Assembly (NCBI GenBank): GCA_947302945.1
Contig: CAMYWZ010000035.1
Span: 1 to 8,490, forward strand
Direction: 5' to 3'
Source: an uncultured Bacillota bacterium
GTDB taxonomy: Bacteria; Bacillota; Clostridia; Peptostreptococcales; Anaerovoracaceae
Length of the DNA stretch: 8,490 nucleotides
Shown: positions 1 to 5,754 of the stretch, piece by piece
Layout of the letters: every line of letters starts with the position of its first letter
Position numbering within the stretch: position 1 is the stretch's first letter
Position numbers and translations under genes: made by a program
Notes under the pieces: generated by a model
Database searches by the model: none
Told to the model about the DNA's origin: nothing
What the model saw: the letters and a program-made list of their open reading frames with translations, nothing else

Positions 1-17
1 GGAGCGGCTGAGGCATA

Positions 18-55
18 TTGCATCAACAATTACGAATTACCGGGAATTGATGCAA
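18..55. repeat. Hairpin repeat unit 1 (TTGCATCAA arms)
   Basis: TTGCATCAA at 18-26 is matched by its perfect inverted complement TTGATGCAA at 47-55, leaving a 20-nt AT-rich interior. The whole unit is 38 nt and aligns without gaps to the second unit at 71-108: the outer 9-nt arms are identical and 12 of the 20 interior bases match by my hand alignment. I do not recognise the family. It may be an intergenic palindromic repeat, a paired operator, or a transcript hairpin. Confidence 0.7.
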
Positions 56-70
56 GGAAAAATCGGGTGT

Positions 71-108
71 TTGCATCAACATTTAAAAATTGCTGAAAGT
101 TGATGCAA
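71..108. repeat. Hairpin repeat unit 2 (TTGCATCAAC arms)
   Basis: TTGCATCAAC at 71-80 pairs perfectly with GTTGATGCAA at 99-108 (10 bp) around an 18-nt AT-rich interior. Three more weak pairs are possible after one mismatch (82-84 with 95-97). It starts exactly 53 nt after unit 1, with a 15-nt spacer (56-70) between the units. It ends 14 nt before the separate ACCGTCCC-core repeat and 59 nt before the priA start codon, so it could lie in the priA leader. Confidence 0.7.
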
Positions 109-122
109 TTGGCTTAGAAACA

Positions 123-151
123 GCACCAAAAGAACCGTCCCTGATGGTGCC
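123..151 (+). repeat. Palindromic REP-like repeat, left copy
   Basis: GCACC (123-127) and GGTGC (146-150) form an inverted pair around an interior with the core AACCGTCCC. The reverse complement of 8398-8426 matches this element at 26 of 29 positions, and a third copy in the same orientation lies at 8459-8487. It therefore belongs to a dispersed family. From memory, palindromes of this GTGCC...GGACGGT...GGCAC kind are common in Clostridia genomes and look like substrates of REP-associated (IS200-like, Y1) transposases; no such transposase is present here. The element ends 4 nt before the priA ribosome binding site. Confidence 0.85.
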
Positions 152-155
152 GGAC

Positions 156-160
156 AGGAG
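156..160 (+). promoter_or_regulatory. priA ribosome binding site (AGGAG)
   Basis: AGGAG at 156-160 lies 7 nt before a TTG codon at 168. This decides the priA start. The in-frame ATG at 144 lies inside the palindromic repeat and has no purine-rich sequence before it. The upstream TTG at 90 would add residues encoded by the repeats that resemble no PriA N-terminus. Confidence 0.75.
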
Positions 161-167
161 TAAGCAG

Positions 168-2171
168 TTGAGATATTGCGACGTTATCGTTGACAACAAC
201 ACAGATGCTACAGACGTGCTCTATACCTACAGCACTGAGCTTGAGGATATCAGGCCGGGGCAGAAGGTCATAGTGCCGTTTACGATACATAACAAGAACA
301 CCGAAGGCTGCGTGGCCAGGGTGCTGGACAGGCCGCCGGAGGGGGTAAAGCGCTTCAAGCAGATCCGGGAGATAGTGCCCGGGACGGAGCTTTCCGAAGA
401 GGCGGTGCAGACCGCGCTCTGGATGCGCGACCGCTTCCTCTGCCGCTACATCGAGGCCGTCAGGTGTTTCCTGCCGGTGTCGGAGGTGAAGAGGAAGAGC
501 AAGGATCCGTTCGCGGATCTGGAGCCGGCGCCGTCCGCGCCGAAGGCGCTCACGGCGCCGCAGGCGGAGGCTCTTGCGCAGATCCGCAGGGCGCTCGAAG
601 AGCGCGAGAACCGCATCTTCCTGCTGCACGGTGTCACCGGCAGCGGCAAGACGGAGGTCTATCTGCAGGCGATGCAGAGCGTCGTCGCGTCAGGCCGGCA
701 GGGCATCATCATGGTGCCGGAGATCTCGCTCACGCCGCAGCTCGTCAGCCGCTTCATGAGCCGCTTCGGCAAGGGGAGCGTAGCGGTGCTGCACAGCAAG
801 CTCACGCCGGCGCAGCGCGCCGAGCAGTACAGGCGCATCCAGAGCGGCGAAGTCAGCCTGGTGATAGGCGCCAGGTCGGCGGTCTTCGCGCCGGTAAAAA
901 GCCTTGGGCTCGTGGTCATGGACGAGGAACACGAGACCTCCTACAAGTCCGACAAGAGCCCCAAGTACGACACTCTCGAGCTTGCCGAAAAGAGGGCGAA
1001 GCACTACGGCGCGCCCATAGTCCTCGGAAGCGCCACTCCCTCGGTCACGGACTTTTACAGAAGCGAGAGCGGCCTTTTCACAAGGCTCACGCTCCCCGAA
1101 AGATACAACAGCAACCCTCTGCCGAAGGCGGAGATCGTAGATATGACGGCCGAGGTGAAGGCCGGAAACCGCAGCCTTTTTTCGAAGAAGCTGGCCGAAG
1201 GCATCAGCGAGTGCCTCGCGCAGAAGAAGCAGGTAATACTCTTCCTCAACAGGCGCGGGTACTCGTCGTATGTTTCGTGCAGGGAGTGCGGCCACACGGT
1301 GCGCTGCCCGGAGTGCGGCATCGCGATGACATATCACCGCGCCGAAGGCAGCATGATCTGCCACTACTGCGGCAGGAAGCAGACCGCACCGGCAGTCTGC
1401 CCGCAGTGCGGCAGCAAGGTGATAGGGCGCTTCGGCGCCGGTACCGAGCAGGTCGAAGAGAAGGTCCGCGAGCTCTTCCCGGATGCCTCGGCGGCCAGGC
1501 TGGACCTGGACACCATCAAAAAGAAGGGCCAGCTCGAAGCGGCGCTCGCCGCCTTCGAAAAAGGTAAAACAGACATACTCATAGGCACGCAGCTGGTGGC
1601 CAAAGGCCTTGATTTTGCAGGCGTCGGGCTTGTCGGAGTCATCTCGGCGGACGTCACGCTGAACGTGCCCGACTTCCGCAGCGCGGAAAGGACTTTCCAG
1701 CTCGTCACGCAGGCGGCCGGAAGAGCCGGCAGGGGCGACGCCCCCGGACGTGTCATCATCCAGACCTACAGCCCGGACGCGGCGGCCCTTCAGTTCGCCG
1801 CAAGGCACGATTACGAAGGCTTTTACAGGCGCGAGATAGAGCTCAGGAGGAAGGCGTCCTACCCGCCGTTTTCGGACATTTACCAGCTGGTGGTTCAGGA
1901 TCCGGACGAGCAGACGGCGTTCGATTCCGCAAAGCGCTGCGCCGTCTGGCTCAGGAAGAAGCTTCCGGAAAGCGTGCACGTTCTTGGACCGGCGCCTGGA
2001 GTCCTTATCAAGGAGAGCGGCATGTTCCGCTACCAGATACTCATCAAATCGCCGGCCGGCGGCCGAAGGATCACCAGCCTCGCGATCCGCGGCCTTCGCG
2101 AGACCTACGCGAAGCAGAAAAAGGTCGCGCAGCTTTTAACAGTAGATATCAACCCGTTCTCGTTCCTGTGA
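168..2171 (+). CDS. priA: Primosomal replication-restart helicase PriA
   Basis: PriA is the 3'-5' superfamily 2 DNA helicase that recognises stalled or repaired forks and reloads the replicative helicase. From the TTG start the protein has 667 residues. An N-terminal 3'-end-binding domain (about 1-95, RYCDVIVD... with PGQKVIVPF) is followed by the helicase core: Walker A GVTGSGKT at 155-162, DEEH at 252-255, SATPS at 288-292, GTQ at 473-475 and QAAGRAGR at 515-522. Eight zinc-binding cysteines in four CxxC pairs sit at 371/374, 380/383, 398/401 and 411/414. The C-terminal domain ends in DINPFSFL. The protein is shorter than usual (about 730-800). Only about 24 residues separate the FLP motif (102-104) from the helicase LT motif at 128, so the winged-helix domain seems to be missing. 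The aromatic-rich loop after DEEH reads SYKSDKSPKY instead of the common SYKQ..PRY form. First gene of the operon visible here. Confidence 0.96.
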   Translation: MRYCDVIVDNNTDATDVLYTYSTELEDIRPGQKVIVPFTIHNKNTEGCVARVLDRPPEGVKRFKQIREIVPGTELSEEAVQTALWMRDRFLCRYIEAVRCFLPVSEVKRKSKDPFADLEPAPSAPKALTAPQAEALAQIRRALEERENRIFLLHGVTGSGKTEVYLQAMQSVVASGRQGIIMVPEISLTPQLVSRFMSRFGKGSVAVLHSKLTPAQRAEQYRRIQSGEVSLVIGARSAVFAPVKSLGLVVMDEEHETSYKSDKSPKYDTLELAEKRAKHYGAPIVLGSATPSVTDFYRSESGLFTRLTLPERYNSNPLPKAEIVDMTAEVKAGNRSLFSKKLAEGISECLAQKKQVILFLNRRGYSSYVSCRECGHTVRCPECGIAMTYHRAEGSMICHYCGRKQTAPAVCPQCGSKVIGRFGAGTEQVEEKVRELFPDASAARLDLDTIKKKGQLEAALAAFEKGKTDILIGTQLVAKGLDFAGVGLVGVISADVTLNVPDFRSAERTFQLVTQAAGRAGRGDAPGRVIIQTYSPDAAALQFAARHDYEGFYRREIELRRKASYPPFSDIYQLVVQDPDEQTAFDSAKRCAVWLRKKLPESVHVLGPAPGVLIKESGMFRYQILIKSPAGGRRITSLAIRGLRETYAKQKKVAQLLTVDINPFSFL

Positions 2172-2201
2172 ACGAGGGCGCAATATAACCCAGGAGGGAT
2201 C

Positions 2202-2669
2202 ATGGCACTCAGAAACATACTCAGAGAAGGGGATCCGACGCTCGCCAAGAAGAGCCGCCCGGTGACCGAAGTCACAGACCGCATACGCACCATACTCGAC
2301 GACATGGCGGACACCATGCACGCCGCAAGCGGTGTCGGCCTTGCCGCGCCTCAGGTCGGGGTGCTGCGCCGCATATTCATAGTGGAAGTGGAGGAGGGGA
2401 AGCTCTTCGAGCTCATCAACCCCGAAGTCGTCGAAGCCGACGGCGACCAGTACGGCGAGGAGGGCTGCCTGTCGGTGCCCGGCTACGTCGGCAACGTCCA
2501 CAGACCGGAGCACGTGAAGATCAGAGGCATCGACAGAAACGGCAAGCCCGTTGAATACGAGGGCGAGGGCCTTCTGGCCAGAGCCTTCATGCACGAGTAC
2601 GACCACCTGGACGGCATACTCTACACGGCCAAGGCGGATAACGTCCACATCCCCAAGGAGGACGAATGA
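2202..2669 (+). CDS. def: Peptide deformylase
   Basis: This metalloenzyme removes the formyl group from the N-terminal methionine of nascent proteins at the ribosome exit. The 155-residue length is normal. All three family motifs are present: motif 1 GVGLAAPQVG at 44-53; motif 2 EEGCLSVP with metal ligand Cys89; motif 3 HEYDH at 131-135, with ligands His131 and His135 and catalytic Glu132. The ATG is preceded by AGGAGG at 2192-2197, and 30 nt separate it from priA. Its stop codon overlaps the fmt start by 4 nt (ATGA). Pairing with fmt is functional as well as positional: Fmt adds the formyl group and Def removes it. Confidence 0.97.
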   Translation: MALRNILREGDPTLAKKSRPVTEVTDRIRTILDDMADTMHAASGVGLAAPQVGVLRRIFIVEVEEGKLFELINPEVVEADGDQYGEEGCLSVPGYVGNVHRPEHVKIRGIDRNGKPVEYEGEGLLARAFMHEYDHLDGILYTAKADNVHIPKEDE

Positions 2670-3631
2670 AGATAGTTTACATGGGCACCCCGGATTTCGC
2701 GGTGCCCGCGCTCGAGGCTCTGCACGCGGCAGGGCACGATATAGTATTGGCTGTCACCAAGGCGGACCGTCCCAAGGACAGAGGCAAAAAGATGCAGTGC
2801 TGTCCGGTCAGGATGAGGGCGGCGGAGCTTGGAATTCCAACGGAGACGCCGGAAAAGCTCAGGGGCAACGAGGAGTTTTTTGAGAAGCTCCGCGCTCTGG
2901 CTCCGGACGTCATCGTGGTCGCGGCCTACGGCAAAGTGCTGCCCAAAGAGGTGCTCGAGACACCGAAATACGGCTGCATAAACATCCATGCCTCGCTGCT
3001 TCCGGCTTACAGAGGAGCCGCCCCGATACACAGGGCGGTGATCGACGGCTGCGAGAAGACAGGCGTCACGATAATGTGCATGGCGGAGGGCCTGGACACC
3101 GGCGACATGCTGGCCCAGGAGGCCGTCTGCATAGGAGAGAAGACCACGGCCGAGCTCCACGAGGAGCTGGCCGCGCTTGGCGCGCGCATGATATGCGAGG
3201 TCCTGCCGAAGATCGCGGACGGCAGCATCGTCTGTGTCCGCCAGGACGACTCGAAGGCAAGCTACGCGCCGATGGTCTTCAAAGAGGAAGGGGTCATCGA
3301 TTTCTCGAAGACCGCCAAAGAGATCTGCTGCCTTGTGAGGGGCTTCAATTCCTGGCCCACCGCCTCGACCACGCTCGGCGGCCAGGTCATGAAGGTCCAC
3401 AAGGCCGTCCTCGGCCGCAGCCGCGCTCAGCTCGAGCAGGAGCTCTCCGCCCGCGGCGCTGCGCCCGCCCCCGGCACCGTCCTCTCCGCCGACAAGCGCG
3501 GCATCGAGGTCGCCTGCGGCGACGGCAGCGTCCTCCTCACCAACATCCAGATGCCCGGCAAAAAAGCCATGGACGTCTCCGCCTGGCTCCTCGGCAACAA
3601 ACTCCAGCCCGGCACAGTACTCGGACGATAG
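2666..3631 (+). CDS. fmt: Methionyl-tRNA formyltransferase
   Basis: Fmt transfers the formyl group of 10-formyl-tetrahydrofolate to Met-tRNA(fMet), preparing it for translation initiation. The protein has 321 residues, as expected. The N-terminal Rossmann-type formyltransferase domain starts MKIVYMGTPDFAVPAL. The catalytic residues Asn106, His108 (INIHASLLP) and Asp144 (GLDTGD) can be seen, with the loop ADRPKDRGKK at 33-42. The C-terminal tRNA-binding domain starts after KASYAPM and contains the RGFNSWP motif. The ATG overlaps the def stop, and AAGGAG at 2655-2660 inside def provides the ribosome binding site. The last about 230 nt use almost only C-ending codons and CGC/CTC, visibly different from the first part of the gene and from rsmB, but the frame and domain stay intact. 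Confidence 0.97.
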   Translation: MKIVYMGTPDFAVPALEALHAAGHDIVLAVTKADRPKDRGKKMQCCPVRMRAAELGIPTETPEKLRGNEEFFEKLRALAPDVIVVAAYGKVLPKEVLETPKYGCINIHASLLPAYRGAAPIHRAVIDGCEKTGVTIMCMAEGLDTGDMLAQEAVCIGEKTTAELHEELAALGARMICEVLPKIADGSIVCVRQDDSKASYAPMVFKEEGVIDFSKTAKEICCLVRGFNSWPTASTTLGGQVMKVHKAVLGRSRAQLEQELSARGAAPAPGTVLSADKRGIEVACGDGSVLLTNIQMPGKKAMDVSAWLLGNKLQPGTVLGR

Positions 3632-3646
3632 CAGCGCGGAGGGACG

Positions 3647-4972
3647 ATGGACAGGGACAGGCGGACAGCCTTTCTGGTGCTTAAGGACATAGAGGAAAAC
3701 GGCAAGTGGGCCAATCTGGCGCTTTCGGAGCACATCGCGAAGGAAGGCGCCGGCAGCCCTGCTTTCGTGCGGGAACTGGTATATGGGTGCATCAGGCAGC
3801 AGAAGCTTCTGGACTATAACATCGCGAGGTTTTTGAAAAAACCGAAGCTTTCGGCGGCGGACCGGGTGATCCTTAGGATGGGTTTTTACCAGATAGCGTT
3901 CATGGACGGAGTGGCGGACCATGCAGCGGTCAGCGAGACTGTGACACTCGCAAAAGCGTTCATGAAAGGCCGGGAGGGCTTCATAAATGCGGTCCTGCGG
4001 TCCTTTCAGCGTGACGGCAAAAGGCTCCTCGACGACGGCCTTTCCACCCGCTATTCCTGCGCCCAGTGGATCATCGATCTTTGGACCCGCGTCTATGGGC
4101 CGGAAAAGACCGAGGCGTTGCTGAAAGCAAGCAATACGCCGGCGCCGCTCACCATCAGAGTCAACACGGCAAAAGGCAGCAGGGATGAGCTTGCGGAGCG
4201 CCTAACTGCACTTGGATTTGATGCGGCTCCGACGGGGCTTTCGAAGCTCTGCCTGACGGTCAGCGGAAGCGGCCTTCTGGACACGCAGGAATACAGGAAC
4301 GGCCTGTTTTCGGTGCAGGGCGAGGCCTCGGCGCTTGCAGTCGAGATGCTCGGCCCGGGGCCGGGCGACACGGTCTTCGACCTCTGCGCGGCCCCCGGCG
4401 GCAAGACCTGCTGCGCCGCCGAGCTCATGAATGGCCAAGGCTCCATCCTGGCCTTCGACGTCTACCCTCACCGTGTAGAACTCATCAGAAAAGAGGCCCA
4501 AAGGCTCGGCTTCTCAGCAGACATCCAGAGCCCGGCAGATCAGCAGTCAGGCGCTCAGCCATTCATTACGCTGCAGACTGCGGATTCTTCGGTCTTCATG
4601 CCCCAGCTGGAGGGCAGGGCGGACTGCGTCATCGCGGACGTGCCGTGCAGCGGGCTGGGAACGCTCAGGCGCAACCCGGAGATCAAGCTGAAAGAGCAAA
4701 GCGCAGCCGAAGCCGCAAAGTCTCTTGAGGAACTGACAAAAATACAGTATAATATTATGTTGAACTCGGCCAGGTATCTCAAAAACGGAGGCCGCCTGCT
4801 GTACAGCACCTGCACCGTCGACCCGGCTGAGAACGAAGAGCTCGTAAGACGCGTGCTCGCAGAGCTTTCAGGCCGGCAGGGCCCGCAGCTCTCCATCGAA
4901 AAGGAGCTGCAGCTCTTCCCGCAGGACGGAGGCCCCGACGGCTTCTACATCTGCGTGTTTAGAAGGAGATAG
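3647..4972 (+). CDS. rsmB: 16S rRNA (cytosine-5)-methyltransferase RsmB
   Basis: RsmB uses S-adenosylmethionine to methylate C967 (E. coli numbering) of 16S rRNA. The protein has 441 residues. A NusB-like RNA-binding domain spans about 1-125 (RELVYGCIRQ, ILRMGFYQIAFMD, FINAVLR). The methyltransferase domain follows: SAM-binding loop DLCAAPGGKT at 245-254, acidic ribose-binding Asp271, DVPCSGLGTLRRNPEIK starting at 331 with release Cys334, and STC with the expected catalytic Cys389. The C-terminus DGFYICVFRR is typical. It starts at ATG with GGAGG at 3638-3642, 15 nt after fmt. Known as yloM in B. subtilis, where it occupies the same place. There rlmN follows; here prpC follows after 1 nt. Codons 365-371 are unusually AT-rich and contain a promoter-like sequence. 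Confidence 0.96.
   Translation: MDRDRRTAFLVLKDIEENGKWANLALSEHIAKEGAGSPAFVRELVYGCIRQQKLLDYNIARFLKKPKLSAADRVILRMGFYQIAFMDGVADHAAVSETVTLAKAFMKGREGFINAVLRSFQRDGKRLLDDGLSTRYSCAQWIIDLWTRVYGPEKTEALLKASNTPAPLTIRVNTAKGSRDELAERLTALGFDAAPTGLSKLCLTVSGSGLLDTQEYRNGLFSVQGEASALAVEMLGPGPGDTVFDLCAAPGGKTCCAAELMNGQGSILAFDVYPHRVELIRKEAQRLGFSADIQSPADQQSGAQPFITLQTADSSVFMPQLEGRADCVIADVPCSGLGTLRRNPEIKLKEQSAAEAAKSLEELTKIQYNIMLNSARYLKNGGRLLYSTCTVDPAENEELVRRVLAELSGRQGPQLSIEKELQLFPQDGGPDGFYICVFRRR
4725..4753 (+). promoter_or_regulatory. Candidate sigma-A promoter inside rsmB
   Basis: TTGAGG (4725-4730) and a perfect TATAAT (4748-4753) are separated by exactly 17 nt, matching the housekeeping promoter at 10 of 12 hexamer bases. 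The surrounding stretch 4737-4760 is markedly AT-rich inside a GC-rich gene. Transcription would start near 4760, about 215 nt before prpC, and could express prpC-prkC-rsgA independently of priA. The bases also encode ordinary RsmB residues (KIQYNIM), so chance cannot be excluded. Confidence 0.55.
4963..4968 (+). promoter_or_regulatory. prpC ribosome binding site within rsmB end
   Basis: AAGGAG at 4963-4968 lies within the last codons of rsmB (the terminal Arg-Arg-Arg) and 5 nt before the prpC ATG at 4974. Ribosomes ending rsmB at the TAG (4970-4972) would be released on top of the prpC start, so the two genes are probably translationally coupled. Confidence 0.8.
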
Positions 4973-4973
4973 T

Positions 4974-5705
4974 ATGATCAGCGTGGGTTTTAAGACTGAT
5001 AAGGGTGTTTCGAGGACGGACAACGAGGATTCGGTCTTCGTGCTGCCCGACCGCAACCTCTATATGGTGGCCGACGGCGTCGGAGGCCAGAACAGCGGCG
5101 AGCTTGCGAGCCGCACGGCCGTAGGCTACATGGCCCAGTTCGCGGCGCTGCACCCGATAGGGCAGGTGCGCACGGGCACGGAGCTGAAGGCCTACTTCAC
5201 GAGCCTGCTGGCCGGCGCCAACGAGCTCATATTCAAAAAAGCAAGCAGCGAGTACATGAACAAAGGCATGGCCACCACTGCGCTTTTGTGCTACCTGCGC
5301 GACAGCAAGGCCTACGTCGTCAACGTAGGCGACAGCCGCGCCTACCTCGTGCGCGATGAAAAGATAATGCAGATCACCTCGGACCACACCCTGGTCCAGG
5401 AAATGATAGACCGCGGCGAGATCAGCGAAGGCCAGGCGGAATTCCACCCCGACAAGCACGTCATCACCAGAGCCGTGGGCGGCGAACCCATAATAAAGCC
5501 GGATTTCTACACCTTCGACACCTATCCCAAAGACACCATAATCCTCTGCACGGACGGCCTCTATGGGATGGTCCCGGAGCCCGAGATCGCAAGGCTTGCC
5601 AGCCGCGCCAAGACCATGCACGGCCTGTCGCGCGCCCTCGTGGACCTCGCGAACATCAACGGCGGCGAAGACAACATCACCGTCGTCTGCATCAGGATAC
5701 AGTAA
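4974..5705 (+). CDS. prpC: PP2C-type serine/threonine protein phosphatase PrpC
   Basis: A metal-dependent phosphatase (PPM/PP2C family, also called Stp) that dephosphorylates the partner kinase PrkC and its substrates in the cytoplasm. The protein has 243 residues, the usual size for the single-domain bacterial form, with no membrane segment. Motifs in order: R14-TDNED with metal ligand Asp19; ADGVGG with Asp34 and Gly35; GMATTAL at 98-104; VGDSRAYL with Asp120; DHTLVQEM from 138; TDG with Asp194; GGEDN with Asp233. All metal-binding aspartates are present, so it should be active. It starts 1 nt after rsmB and lies 49 nt upstream of prkC, as expected for a phosphatase-kinase pair controlling one another. 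Confidence 0.96.
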   Translation: MISVGFKTDKGVSRTDNEDSVFVLPDRNLYMVADGVGGQNSGELASRTAVGYMAQFAALHPIGQVRTGTELKAYFTSLLAGANELIFKKASSEYMNKGMATTALLCYLRDSKAYVVNVGDSRAYLVRDEKIMQITSDHTLVQEMIDRGEISEGQAEFHPDKHVITRAVGGEPIIKPDFYTFDTYPKDTIILCTDGLYGMVPEPEIARLASRAKTMHGLSRALVDLANINGGEDNITVVCIRIQ

Positions 5706-5716
5706 GCAAATAACAG

Positions 5717-5733
5717 CCCGGAGAAGTTCCGGG
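5717..5733 (+). other. Small hairpin between prpC and prkC
   Basis: CCCGGA (5717-5722) and TCCGGG (5728-5733) form a perfect 6-bp stem with a 5-nt loop in the 49-nt gap. No T-tract follows, so it is not an intrinsic terminator. It ends 10 nt before the prkC ribosome binding site and could mark an RNA-processing point or slightly adjust the phosphatase-to-kinase ratio; that role is inference. Confidence 0.4.
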
Positions 5734-5743
5734 AAGCAGGTAT

Positions 5744-5749
5744 AAGGAG
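5744..5749 (+). promoter_or_regulatory. prkC ribosome binding site (AAGGAG)
   Basis: AAGGAG at 5744-5749 sits 5 nt before GTG at 5755 and fixes this GTG as the start of prkC. The encoded MAARVLAGRYELIGKIG matches the usual kinase N-terminus, so no upstream start is needed. Confidence 0.8.
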
Positions 5750-5754
5750 CCAAA

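Noticed and set aside
1..103. Possible 3' end of an upstream gene (frame 2 stays open to a TGA at 101-103; frame 3 ends at TGA 9-11)
   Set aside because: The frame-2 residues are encoded largely by the inverted repeats and resemble nothing I know. Without upstream sequence no gene end can be assigned.
18..108. Start of a CRISPR array
   Set aside because: Only two diverged units with a 15-nt spacer; the interiors are related to each other and no further repeat follows. Real arrays have identical repeats and spacers of about 30 nt or more.
71..128. A priA promoter in the upstream AT-rich region
   Set aside because: TTGCAT (71-76), TTGATG (47-52) and TTGATG (100-105) were tested as -35 boxes; none has an acceptable -10 hexamer at 16-18 nt.
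690..1979. Long antisense open frame (about 429 codons) opposite priA
   Set aside because: It lies opposite a clear PriA reading frame, has no recognisable motif and is Arg/Leu/Ala-rich, as expected for shadows of GC-rich genes.
3800..3854. Palindrome CAGAAGCTTCTG, hairpin GGTTTTT/AAAAAACC and CCGAA/TTCGG stem at the start of rsmB
   Set aside because: They fall in ordinary codons of the NusB-like domain (RFLKKPKL) with no T-tract or regulatory context; probably coincidence.
2621..3922. Long antisense open frame (433 codons) across def, fmt and rsmB
   Set aside because: It spans three well-supported genes on the other strand and shows no family motif; a composition artefact.
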